From Desulfobulbus sp. (GTDB lineage Bacteria > Desulfobacterota > Desulfobulbia > Desulfobulbales > Desulfobulbaceae), in the NCBI GenBank assembly GCA_028684915.1, contig JAQUEZ010000281.1:1-7609 (forward strand): a DNA stretch of 7,609 nt. Direction: 5' to 3'. The notes beneath the pieces are model-generated. The model was given only the letters and a program-made list of their open reading frames with translations, did no database searches and was not told the origin of the DNA. A program made the position numbers and the translations under genes. Positions 1-6,824 of this stretch are shown one piece after another (positions within the stretch are counted from its first letter, which is position 1; each line of letters opens with the position of its first letter).

Positions 1-577
1 TACTAGTGGTCATCAGATCACGATGCACATAGCAAGGCGGTGTCTTTTTTTCCTGCCTTGTTCGTGAAACGGACCGCCAACAAAGAAAGCATGTATCAAA
101 TGCCCTGGCTTTGTCCTCTGCGGTAGGATATTCCTTTGCCTCCTGCGGGAGTTTAATTCCGTTTTTAGGGAGAATAGATCTTAGAATTAAACGAACTTTG
201 TCAAAAAAATCTATTTGCTGTTGCTGTACTTCCGGCATGTTCTCCCAGTCTTCTCCCAAAAAAAATCTATTTATTTCTAATAAATTAGCTGTCCTGGAGA
301 AGCTTTGGCACAACTCGCAGATATTTTGATCTAATCTTGTCCAGGATACAGCTTTTCCCCCAGGTGCAAGTGCACGAACAATACTTTGTTCAGTCCTGCC
401 TTTTCCTTGAAAACGCCGCGCAAATTCTTTTGCGATAATTTTTACAGCAAAAATGCTGTTTTTACCTATTAGGGCATCTCGAATAGATGTTTCTTCCTCG
501 GTTGACATACCTAAAATGGATTTTTTGCTGACATTTATGGGCAAGTTGCATTTTTGGGGGATTGAGAGATTTTCCAT
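1..577 (-). CDS. Unrecognised protein with paired-cysteine motifs, partial (C-terminus beyond the left edge)
   Basis: I do not recognise this protein. Read on the minus strand, the frame is open for 192 codons from an ATG at 577-575 to the window edge with no stop, so the 3' end is missing. Possible metal ligands are C87 and C90 (motif CELC), then C163, C166 (CFLC), C182 and H185; the last four have the C-x2-C ... C-x2-H spacing of a small zinc finger. The middle (about residues 95-140) is rich in charged and hydrophobic residues and looks helical. The gene is divergent from the helix-turn-helix gene at 654. The start is uncertain: an in-frame ATG lies upstream at 619-617 and another downstream at 508-506, and none has a clear Shine-Dalgarno; 577 leaves the most believable promoter space. 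The DNA is AT-rich compared with the BREX genes. The long open frame and cysteine spacing favour a real gene over the plus-strand frame in the same place. The function is unknown. Confidence 0.6.
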   Translation of the reverse strand, partial: MENLSIPQKCNLPINVSKKSILGMSTEEETSIRDALIGKNSIFAVKIIAKEFARRFQGKGRTEQSIVRALAPGGKAVSWTRLDQNICELCQSFSRTANLLEINRFFLGEDWENMPEVQQQQIDFFDKVRLILRSILPKNGIKLPQEAKEYPTAEDKARAFDTCFLCWRSVSRTRQEKKTPPCYVHRDLMTTS

Positions 578-623
578 GATTTGTGAAAAGGTAAATGAGT
601 CGCATGAATACTCAAACATTTTC

Positions 624-635
624 AGTTAATTAACT
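624..635. promoter_or_regulatory. 12-bp perfect palindrome between divergent genes, possible operator
   Basis: AGTTAATTAACT is its own reverse complement. It lies between the divergent starts, 47 bases upstream of the minus-strand ATG at 577 and 18 bases before the plus-strand ATG at 654, just ahead of the latter's Shine-Dalgarno (GAGGAG, 639-644). If the minus-strand gene instead starts at 619, the palindrome is 4 bases from that start. A perfect dyad in the only intergenic space of a divergent pair that includes a DNA-binding protein fits an autoregulatory operator. This is inference: a 12-bp AT-rich dyad can occur by chance. I found no convincing -35/-10 pair; TTGTGA (581-586) followed by TGAATA (605-610) is the best and is weak. 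Confidence 0.35.
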
Positions 636-653
636 CTTGAGGAGAAATAATCA

Positions 654-941
654 ATGGTTAAAAAGCGATTTTACAATATCGAAGAAATGTCGATAATTTT
701 GGGTAAGAGCATAGCTGCTGTTCATGGTCACCTTGCTCGAAAACAGTTTGACGCTGTGCCACCGCCAATGAAGCTAGGACGCCGGTTGGCGTGGCTCGTA
801 GAGTCAGTTGATCTTTGGATAGAACAAAAATCTCGTGAGGCAGCCACACAATGGGAAAAACATCAGGATTTTGTGCAGGCAGCGCCAAAAAAACGCGGAA
901 GGCCAACCAAGGTGGAAATGAAAGCACGGAGTGGTAGATGA
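654..941 (+). CDS. AlpA/excisionase-like helix-turn-helix DNA-binding protein with AT-hook-like tail
   Basis: This is a 95-residue protein, probably a small transcription regulator or excisionase-type DNA-architecture factor. Residues 6-57 have the pattern of the AlpA/MerR-like winged helix used by excisionases and prophage regulators: an aromatic-acidic opening (FYNIEE), a helix-turn-helix ending in LGKS (16-19), an exposed arginine/lysine stretch, then P-P-x-K-LGRRLAW (38-47) leading to a VDLWI helix (52-56). The tail holds KKRGRPTK (79-86), whose RGRP core matches the AT-hook minor-groove motif. The ATG has a good Shine-Dalgarno, GAGGAG at 639-644, with a 9-base spacer. It is divergent from the unrecognised gene at 577 and is followed by about 190 bases with no gene. 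Such proteins usually belong to integrated elements, which suits an accessory island. Whether it controls the BREX operon, its own divergent neighbour or excision cannot be told; no integrase is in view. Confidence 0.7.
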   Translation: MVKKRFYNIEEMSIILGKSIAAVHGHLARKQFDAVPPPMKLGRRLAWLVESVDLWIEQKSREAATQWEKHQDFVQAAPKKRGRPTKVEMKARSGR

Positions 942-1413
942 AGCGCAATATTATGGAACAGGCACATCGCCGGTCATCAACGCATTCAAGGGTTTTTGTT
1001 CCAAACAAAACAGTTCCTTGCACTTATTATTTTATTATCATAGAGTTATGAGTTGTTCTTTTGAAAGATTCCGTTGGTTCGCTACTAGGCAGTGACAACG
1101 AGCACTAACCCACCATTTCCGAGAAAAATACATGGCCCGAAGAAACGAAACCATCCTAGATATACTGGCCGTCTGCCCTTGGTGGGTCAGTGTAACCGTA
1201 TCAGCTTTCACCTTTTGTGTTCTTCAGTTCATCATTCCTTCGATTACGCTCAGCAGTCCGGTATTGGCAGGTATTCCAAAACTCGGTCCGATGTTCGCCC
1301 CTTGGGTTGCCCTCCTTCTTTTCCTTCCTGCTCCTGTCTCCCTGTTCAACTCAGTCCGTAAGAAGAGGCTGCTGGACAGGCAAAAAGACATCGAATCGAT
1401 TCGCGATCTTTCC

Positions 1414-1434
1414 TGGAGGTAGTTTGAGGAATTG
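1414..1434 (+). promoter_or_regulatory. Possible internal ribosome site for restart after the amber codon
   Basis: TGGAGG (1414-1419) directly precedes the TAG and lies 12 bases before an in-frame TTG at 1432. A ribosome stopping at 1420 could restart there and make a 167-residue soluble protein that keeps the PD-(D/E)XK residues and the zinc ribbon but lacks the membrane anchor. The purine run also encodes the conserved W-R of the parent protein, so it may be coincidental. The spacing is longer than ideal and TTG is a weak start. Confidence 0.3.
1420..1422 (+). other. In-frame amber codon splitting the nuclease gene
   Basis: The TAG falls at codon 97, between SWR and FEELIGEAYRRQGY. The frame is identical on both sides (1132 and 1432 are in phase), so this is a base substitution, not an indel. 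In related Mrr-like proteins this spot is normally E or Q; GAG and CAG are each one change from TAG. Alternatives are a sequencing error, amber suppression, or pyrrolysine insertion in a host that has it; nothing in the window supports the last two. Confidence 0.85.
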
Positions 1435-1951
1435 ATTGGCGAAGCATATCGGCGGCAGGGGTACACCGTTTTGGAGAACGAAGGGGCTGGTCCCGATGGT
1501 GGGGTTGACCTCTGGCTGCGCAAGGCCGGTAACCGCTACCTTGTGCAATGCAAGCAATGGAAGACGCAGAAGATCGGAGTCAAGGTCGTTCGCGAGATGT
1601 ACGGATTGGTCACTGCGCATCAGGCGGCTGGAGCCATCATTATTACCTCGGGCCTGTTCACACAGGAGGCAAAAGCCTTTGCCCAGAACAAACCGCTTGA
1701 CCTTATCAAGGGACAGCAACTGGCGGCAATGATCGAGTCGGTCAGGGGTAGCACCACTATCCAGAAAGAACAGATCCGAGATTCGGCGGAATTTATCCCA
1801 GCAAAAACGCTATGTCCCAGTTGCGGAGCAGAGATGGTCTTGAGGACTGCCCAAAAAGGAAGTAATGCTGGTCAACAGTTCTGGGGATGCTCTAAGTATC
1901 CAAAATGTACCGGCACAAGGATAGCTACGCTTTGAATTTAAGACCTTAACA

Positions 1952-2008
1952 TGAGGGTTTATTTTTCAGCTTTGTATCTTTGGCGAACTGATTTCCAAGA
2001 AACCCTCA
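1952..2008. repeat. 9-bp inverted repeat in the brxA leader, possible operator
   Basis: TGAGGGTTT (1952-1960) is repeated exactly in inverted form as AAACCCTCA (2000-2008), with 39 bases between. The right arm ends 3 bases before the brxA ATG, in the place where a Shine-Dalgarno should be. The wide spacing and lack of a T-run after the right arm argue against an intrinsic terminator. A split operator for a dimeric regulator, or an mRNA fold that hides the brxA start, would both fit. BREX operons are known to be controlled by BrxR, which binds inverted repeats, but no brxR is present in this window. The role is inference. Confidence 0.4.
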
Positions 2009-2011
2009 ATC

Positions 2012-2815
2012 ATGAGTACGGATCAATTGACTGACCCCAAAAAAGAACGATTAGCTCGCTTCGGTTTCGCCTTCCCCCTGGGAAGCCCTCATGTTTCCCG
2101 CACCTACATGCTGGCCGAGTTGGGTATTCTGCTTGAATATTCTCAACAGGGCAAAATGTCTCGTGAAGACTATATCGGGGCGATTGTCGCGGATAATTGC
2201 CTCGGTAAACGTACCGAAAAAAATCGTATGATTTCAAAACGGTATCTTTTAGAACTCTATTCACTCGATACCAAGTATTTGCTTTTCCGTGCACTCTTAT
2301 TTTTTTGGTATCGCGATCCTGACGGTCATCCGCTACTCGCCTTGCTTTGTTCATATTGCAGAGATCCCCTCCTTAGAGAAAGCGCAGAATTCATATTTGC
2401 CGCAACCGAAGGAACGGTGGTAACTCGTCAAACAATGGAAGAATACCTTGAAAGTGCGCATCCAGGACGGTTCAGCGCAGGAAAGCGTGTTTCGAATGCA
2501 AAAAATATTAATTCTACATGGACTCAAGCAGGCCATTTATCCGGGCGTACCAACAAGGTGCGCACCCGCGCTCTTCCCACTGCCGGTAATGTTTCCTATG
2601 CGTTGTTGCTCGGCTACCTGACCGGCGTTCGAGGGCCTTCTCTTTTTCGAACCGAATACGCCAGGCTCCTCGATTGCTCATTTGAAAAGGCCGTTGAGCT
2701 TGCCGAAGACGCCTCTCGCAAAGGTTGGATAGTTTTTAAGCGTGTGGGCGATGTTATTGAAGTTCTTTTTCCAAACCTCATCAGTGAACAAGAGATGGAG
2801 TGGCTTCGTGAGTAA
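2012..2815 (+). CDS. brxA: BREX protein BrxA (DUF1819-like)
   Basis: This 267-residue protein is the first gene of the BREX operon. BrxA proteins are small, mostly helical and bind nucleic acid; they are needed for defence in the systems studied, with an unclear exact step. The assignment rests on position directly before brxB-brxC-pglX and on the family pattern: an N-terminal part with SRTYMLAELGILLEY (29-43), a central LDTKYLLFRALLFFW, and a C-terminal winged-helix-like end, LFRTEYARLLDCSFEKAVEL then RKGWIVFKRVGDVIEVLFP. The common type 1 BrxA is about 200 residues, so this is a longer form. ATG 2012 is the only standard start after the in-frame TGA at 1952, yet no good Shine-Dalgarno precedes it; the inverted-repeat arm occupies that spot. 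It ends overlapping brxB by 8 bases. Name recognition of the sequence itself is moderate; the context makes it strong. Confidence 0.82.
   Translation: MSTDQLTDPKKERLARFGFAFPLGSPHVSRTYMLAELGILLEYSQQGKMSREDYIGAIVADNCLGKRTEKNRMISKRYLLELYSLDTKYLLFRALLFFWYRDPDGHPLLALLCSYCRDPLLRESAEFIFAATEGTVVTRQTMEEYLESAHPGRFSAGKRVSNAKNINSTWTQAGHLSGRTNKVRTRALPTAGNVSYALLLGYLTGVRGPSLFRTEYARLLDCSFEKAVELAEDASRKGWIVFKRVGDVIEVLFPNLISEQEMEWLRE
2797..2810 (+). promoter_or_regulatory. Ribosome site and GTG start of brxB
   Basis: GGAG at 2797-2800 lies 7 bases before GTG 2808. The frame is also open further upstream from an ATG at 2742, but that would place 22 residues inside brxA with no family resemblance, whereas SKIKRLIQSYSKY right after the GTG is a typical BrxB beginning. 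The GTG start overlaps the brxA stop (2813-2815), suggesting translational coupling. Confidence 0.75.
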
Positions 2816-3359
2816 AATTAAACGACTTATTCAGTCATACAGCAAATATATCGCTGTTCCTTGGCGAGATGACGCTGCCGCACCGCAACGAGTTATCTTT
2901 TGCGTCTACAACGAAACCGAAGAACGCTGGCTCCGCGCCAAAATTGATGAATTTGAAATCGCCACCCGCCAAGCAGGGCACGACTGGGCCATCTACGATC
3001 TGACAGATACTTTTGCCGCTTGGTTGAGCTCACAACGATATGCCAAAAGCTATTTCCAGAAACCGCATTTGCTCTCCACTTTGCTCCCCAAATATCTGAC
3101 GTTCGTCATCACAGAATTCGAAACCTATCTTCAGCAAAACAACGTCGATGAAAATTCCGTGGTAGCCGTCAAGGGGGTTGGGTCACTTTTCGGATTTCTC
3201 AAAGTCAAAGAAGTTGTCGATAAACTCGCTCCAATGGTCAAAGGCCGACTTCTGATTTTTTTCCCCGGCAGTTACGAGAACAATAATTACAGGCTGCTCG
3301 ACGGTTACGATGGCTGGAACTATCTAGCTGTTCCAATAACAGCGGACAAGGAATTTTGA
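2808..3359 (+). CDS. brxB: BREX protein BrxB (DUF1788)
   Basis: This is a 183-residue cytoplasmic protein of the DUF1788 family, a core BREX component. Its biochemical role is not settled; it is needed for defence and is thought to join the complex with BrxC, PglX and PglZ. The family signature is plain in the C-terminal half: VAVKGVGSLFGFLKVKEVV followed by a strand (GRLLIFFPGSYE) and NNYRLLDGYDGWNYLAVPI at the end. The N-terminal RVIFCVYNETEERWLRAKI and WAIYDLTD are also typical. Length is close to the family norm of about 190-200. GTG 2808 is preferred over the longer frame for the reasons given with its ribosome site. It overlaps brxA by 8 bases and stops 14 bases before the likely brxC start, so the three are co-transcribed. 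No truncation or frame damage is visible. Confidence 0.92.
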   Translation: MSKIKRLIQSYSKYIAVPWRDDAAAPQRVIFCVYNETEERWLRAKIDEFEIATRQAGHDWAIYDLTDTFAAWLSSQRYAKSYFQKPHLLSTLLPKYLTFVITEFETYLQQNNVDENSVVAVKGVGSLFGFLKVKEVVDKLAPMVKGRLLIFFPGSYENNNYRLLDGYDGWNYLAVPITADKEF

Positions 3360-3361
3360 TT

Positions 3362-3367
3362 AAAAGG
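3362..3367 (+). promoter_or_regulatory. Ribosome site that decides the brxC start
   Basis: AAAAGG at 3362-3367 is 6 bases before ATG 3374. A TTG at 3356 in the same frame overlaps the brxB stop and would add six residues (MIKRST), but it uses a rarer start codon and has no Shine-Dalgarno at suitable spacing. Confidence 0.65.
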
Positions 3368-3373
3368 TCAACG

Positions 3374-6300
3374 ATGAACAATTGCGATATTTATCAAAAA
3401 GATCCGGCTAGCCGCAAACTGGTCAACGAAGGTGTGGCAAGTGTTAATGACGAGCAAACCAGCCAGGCATTGGACGTACTCCGGTATGAGTTGGAAACGT
3501 TCGTCTGCAATGGTCAGTATGAAAAAGGCTTGGCACATATCCTCGATACCTATCTAAAGAATATCAGCCAAGCTCAGCAGCCTGCGGTTTGGGTAAGCGG
3601 GTTTTACGGCTCCGGTAAATCCCATCTAGTCAAGATGCTTCGCGCGCTTTGGGTGGATGCAGTTTTTGAAGATGGCGCCACCGCGCGCGGCATCGCCAAC
3701 CTTCCGCAAAGTATTACCGATAGCCTCAAGGAGCTGAGTGTCCAGGCCAAGAGGCATGGAGGGCTCCATGCTGTTGCTGGAACGTTGGGTTCAAGTTCCA
3801 GGGATAAAACAGTGCGCATGGCCCTATTGGGGCTGATCTTTAAATCAATAGGATTGCCAGAGAAATACAATATCGCCCAATTTGTTCTCTGGCTTCAAAA
3901 GGAAGGTATTTACAACGAAGTCAAACAACATGTGGAGAAGAATGGTGGTGACTGGGAGGTAGATATTGCCGACCCTTCGGTCGCCGAAGGTATTTATGAC
4001 GCTTTATGTGATATTCGGCCAAAGCTTTTTTCTCGAAACTCAGCCGTAACAGAAATCATCCCGAACCTTTTTCCCATTGTGAATGACGTCTCCAGCGATG
4101 ACATGCTCAAAGCCATTCGTCAGGCGCTTACCAAAGACGGCAAATTTCCGCTCACCTTGATTGTTCTTGACGAGGTGCAGCAATACATCGGCGAAGACAG
4201 TCAGCGTTCCATTGATGTTCAGGAAGCTGTCGAGGCCTGCTGTAAAAATATTGGAGGCAAGTTGCTGTTCATTGGTACTGGCCAAACCGCTGTCACCGGT
4301 ACCAGCAATCTCAAAAAACTGGAAGGGCGATTCACCATTCGTGTGGAACTCTCCGATGCCGATGTGGACTCGGTCATTCGCCAGGTCATTCTTGCCAAAA
4401 AGGCAGAAGCGAAAGCTCCCATCGAACAGATGATGCAAACCAATCTGGGAGAAATTTCCAGGCATCTCGCCGGCACGACCATCGGCCACCGGCAGGATGA
4501 CATTCCTTATTTTCCCCAGGATTACCCTGTCCTCCCGGTGCGCCGCCGTTTTTGGGAAAACACCCTGCGTGTTCTCGACCAGACCGGCACCGATAGCCAG
4601 CTCCGCAACCAGTTGAGCATGATTCACAAGGTGATTCAGACAAACCTGCACGAACCGCTGGGCCATGTCGTGGCTGCCGATTATCTCTATTTTGACTCCG
4701 CCGACAAGCTGTTGCAGTCGCGGATTTTACCCCGCAAGGTCCATGAAAAGACCATAAGCTGGATCAAGGGATCCGACGATGAGCAGCTCATGGCCCGCGC
4801 TTGTGGGTTGGTGTTCCTGATCAACAAACTCGCAGGCAGCAATACAGAGATCGGTATCCGTGCAACCATCGACATTTTGGCCGATTTGCTGGTGGAAAAC
4901 CTCAATGACGGTGGGAGTTGCTTGCGTGGCAAGTTGCCAGGCCTACTCGACAAGTGCGAACTCTTGATGAAGGTGGGAGACGAATATCGCATTCAAACCG
5001 AAGAAAGCGCAGCCTGGAGCGACGAATTTCTTAGCCAGCGCTCCAGCCTAGCCAACGAGACCCATCGAATCGAGGCTGAGCGTGACGACCGTATCCGCAA
5101 GAAGTTTGGCGAGGCGGTCCGCAAGCTGTCGCTGTTTCAAGGGAGTTCCAAGGTTACCCGTGATATCTATCCGGTGTTTGAAGCTGGTCTGCCCGCTGAC
5201 GCCGATCAGCGTGTCTGCGTTTGGGTTCGTGATGGATGGAGCATTGATGAGAACTCCGTTCGGGCGGATGCACGACAAGCCGGCAATCAATCCCCCTCGG
5301 TGTTTGTCTTCATCCCTAAACGATCCGCCGATGACCTCCGCCATCATCTGATCAACTACAAAGCTGCATCCGCCACCCTTGATAAACGTGGCGTGCCAAA
5401 TACCCCGGAGGGCACCGAAGCCCGTGCCGCCATGGAGACATCCAAGCAGACCGCAGAGGGGAAAATTCGCGAGTTGTTGACCGAAGCCTTCTCCGGTGCT
5501 CGCGTCTTTCAGGGGGGCGGGAATGAAATTCTTGGCAATGACCTCCAAGAAATGATCCTTGAGGCTGCGAGCAACGCCTTGCAGCGGCTGTATCCACAGT
5601 TCTCCACCGCTGACCATCCAGGCTGGCCCAAGGTATATGAAAAAGCACAAAAAGGCGCCCCTGATGCATTGAAGGCTGTTGGCGATGAAGGCGAACCCGC
5701 CAAAAATCCGGTGTGCAAAGCTATCCTTGGTTTTATTGCCGGCGGCAAGAAAGGTTTGGATATTCGTGCTTATTTCGAAGGCAAGGATTATGGCTGGTCC
5801 CGCGATGCCGTGGATGGAGGCTTGCAGGTGCTGCTGGTGGCTGGGCTTGTTCGCGCCCAGGATGATCGAGGTCAAACGGTCGATCCCAAGGAATTGGAGC
5901 GGAAGTCCATCGGTAAAATGATCTTCAAGGTGGAATCAGCCACCGTCACCACTGCCCAGCGCATTCAAATCCGGAAATTGCTGCAAAAAGTCGGTCTTAT
6001 CAGCAAGCAAGGCGAGGAGTTGGCGCATGTTCCTGCGTTTCTGCAGAAGATGGCCACCCTGGCCGAACAGGCAGGCGGTGAGGCACCACAGCCGGCCCGG
6101 CCGAAAACCACGTTCCTTGATGAAATACGCCTTGCAGCCGGCAATGAACAACTGCTGGCCCTTTATAACCGGCGAGAAGACCTGCTCCAATTCGTTGAAA
6201 CCTGGACCGACCTTGCTGAACAGATTGGCAAACGCTGGCCCAACTGGATCGTGCTGCAACGGCTCATGTCGCACGCCACGGGTCTCCAGGGCGCCGAGAT

Positions 6301-6814
6301 CTTTCACTCGCAGATGAAGACAATCGAACAGCAACGGCAACTGCTCGAATCCCCAGATTTGGTTGCGCCTTTGGTGGCCAATTTGACCCAATTGCTGCGT
6401 GAACAGCTCAATCAATTGAAAATATCCTACGAATCCAGCCATAAACAGGGGATGTCTCGACTCCAGGCAGATACAAATTGGCTCCAACTGGAACCGGAAC
6501 AGCGCAACGAACTGCTCAGCGAACAATATCTGACCAAGGCCAGCATGGCTGATATTCAAGTAGCCACCACTCAGGAAATCCTTGCCACCCTGGAGAAGGT
6601 TACTCTCAGCGCTCTCGCTGATCGGGTAGCCGCCATGTCAGGCCGGTTTGATGCCGTTCTGGTGGCAGCCGCCGAGTTGATGGAACCGGAGGCGCAATTC
6701 ATTTCTCTGCCAAGCTGTACTATCAAAACACCTGAAGACATTGACAACTGGGTACAGGAGGCGCGCAAGAAGATCGAAGCTGCTCTCCAACACGGTCCGG
6801 TCATTCTGCACTAA
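3374..6814 (+). CDS. brxC: BREX P-loop ATPase BrxC
   Basis: This is a 1146-residue AAA-type ATPase, the largest core BREX protein and the partner of BrxB, PglX and PglZ in blocking phage DNA replication. The Walker A motif GFYGSGKS is at 76-83 with K82 and S83 as nucleotide ligands, preceded by the typical AVWVSG. Walker B is LIVLDE at 262-267 (D266, E267), and a sensor-1-like strand LLFIGTGQ lies at 297-304. GRFTIRVELSD (318-328) follows, with arginines that could serve as fingers or sensors. The remaining 800 residues are mostly helical; the region from about 900 to 1100 is rich in L, E and Q and may form coiled coils. Length is near the usual 1,200. No stop or frame break is seen. The start at 3374 is chosen from its ribosome site; TTG 3356 is the alternative. 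It lies 14 bases after brxB and 10 bases before pglX, in one transcript. The type 2 homologue is PglY; neighbours brxA and brxB favour BrxC. Confidence 0.95.
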   Translation: MNNCDIYQKDPASRKLVNEGVASVNDEQTSQALDVLRYELETFVCNGQYEKGLAHILDTYLKNISQAQQPAVWVSGFYGSGKSHLVKMLRALWVDAVFEDGATARGIANLPQSITDSLKELSVQAKRHGGLHAVAGTLGSSSRDKTVRMALLGLIFKSIGLPEKYNIAQFVLWLQKEGIYNEVKQHVEKNGGDWEVDIADPSVAEGIYDALCDIRPKLFSRNSAVTEIIPNLFPIVNDVSSDDMLKAIRQALTKDGKFPLTLIVLDEVQQYIGEDSQRSIDVQEAVEACCKNIGGKLLFIGTGQTAVTGTSNLKKLEGRFTIRVELSDADVDSVIRQVILAKKAEAKAPIEQMMQTNLGEISRHLAGTTIGHRQDDIPYFPQDYPVLPVRRRFWENTLRVLDQTGTDSQLRNQLSMIHKVIQTNLHEPLGHVVAADYLYFDSADKLLQSRILPRKVHEKTISWIKGSDDEQLMARACGLVFLINKLAGSNTEIGIRATIDILADLLVENLNDGGSCLRGKLPGLLDKCELLMKVGDEYRIQTEESAAWSDEFLSQRSSLANETHRIEAERDDRIRKKFGEAVRKLSLFQGSSKVTRDIYPVFEAGLPADADQRVCVWVRDGWSIDENSVRADARQAGNQSPSVFVFIPKRSADDLRHHLINYKAASATLDKRGVPNTPEGTEARAAMETSKQTAEGKIRELLTEAFSGARVFQGGGNEILGNDLQEMILEAASNALQRLYPQFSTADHPGWPKVYEKAQKGAPDALKAVGDEGEPAKNPVCKAILGFIAGGKKGLDIRAYFEGKDYGWSRDAVDGGLQVLLVAGLVRAQDDRGQTVDPKELERKSIGKMIFKVESATVTTAQRIQIRKLLQKVGLISKQGEELAHVPAFLQKMATLAEQAGGEAPQPARPKTTFLDEIRLAAGNEQLLALYNRREDLLQFVETWTDLAEQIGKRWPNWIVLQRLMSHATGLQGAEIFHSQMKTIEQQRQLLESPDLVAPLVANLTQLLREQLNQLKISYESSHKQGMSRLQADTNWLQLEPEQRNELLSEQYLTKASMADIQVATTQEILATLEKVTLSALADRVAAMSGRFDAVLVAAAELMEPEAQFISLPSCTIKTPEDIDNWVQEARKKIEAALQHGPVILH

Positions 6815-6824
6815 GGAGCCGAAC

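Larger units (their letters stand above)
1132..1935 (+). pseudogene. Membrane-anchored Mrr-type restriction endonuclease with zinc ribbon, interrupted by an in-frame TAG
   Basis: Read through its stop, this frame encodes about 267 residues with the order of a known restriction-endonuclease family. Two hydrophobic segments (about 17-39 and 52-73) should anchor it in the inner membrane. A basic linker follows, then a PD-(D/E)XK fold of the Mrr type with E104, D126 (in GPDGGVDL, 120-127) and the Q139-x-K141 pair (QCKQWK, 139-144). A C-terminal topoisomerase IA-type zinc ribbon has C228, C231, C253 and C259, including the typical FWGCSKYPKC block. Mrr-family nucleases are type IV-like enzymes that cut modified or foreign DNA. 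Codon 97 is TAG within a stretch that normally reads SWR-E-FE, so one G-to-T change in GAG explains it. The 96-residue first part keeps only the membrane segments; nearly the whole catalytic domain lies after the stop and could be made from TTG 1432. ATG 1132 is the only normal start after the in-frame TGA at 1093, but its Shine-Dalgarno is weak. brxA follows after 76 bases on the same strand. Confidence 0.8.

Noticed and set aside
111..329. Plus-strand frame of 72 codons in the left region
   Set aside because: It is short, lacks any family pattern and lies opposite the 192-codon minus-strand frame, which is better supported.
444..463. Hairpin ACAGCA/TGCTGT with AAAA loop followed by TTTT, resembling a terminator on the plus strand
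   Set aside because: It is a 6-bp stem inside the minus-strand coding region, with no plus-strand gene ending ahead of it.
994..1010. TTTTGTT/AACAAAA hairpin after the helix-turn-helix gene
   Set aside because: The stem is 7 bp with a single G-C pair, has no T-run after it and is too weak to call a terminator.
658..1023. Minus-strand frame of 121 codons opposite the helix-turn-helix gene
   Set aside because: The plus strand has a good ribosome site and a recognisable DNA-binding domain; the antisense product shows no domain.
942..1131. Possible small gene, RNA gene or attachment site between the helix-turn-helix and nuclease genes
   Set aside because: No open frame with a ribosome site, no tRNA-like fold and no direct repeat pair was found by eye.
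1420..1422. Amber codon as a pyrrolysine or other programmed read-through site
   Set aside because: The position normally holds E or Q in this family, one base from TAG, and no read-through signal or pyl gene is in view; mutation is simpler.
1952..2008. Inverted repeat as an intrinsic terminator after the nuclease gene
   Set aside because: The arms are separated by 39 bases and no T-run follows the right arm on either reading direction.
5048..5875. 275-codon frame on the minus strand within brxC (also a 208-codon one at 4040-4666)
   Set aside because: Both are antisense to a continuous, conserved BrxC frame and show no recognisable family; they are by-products of its codon use.
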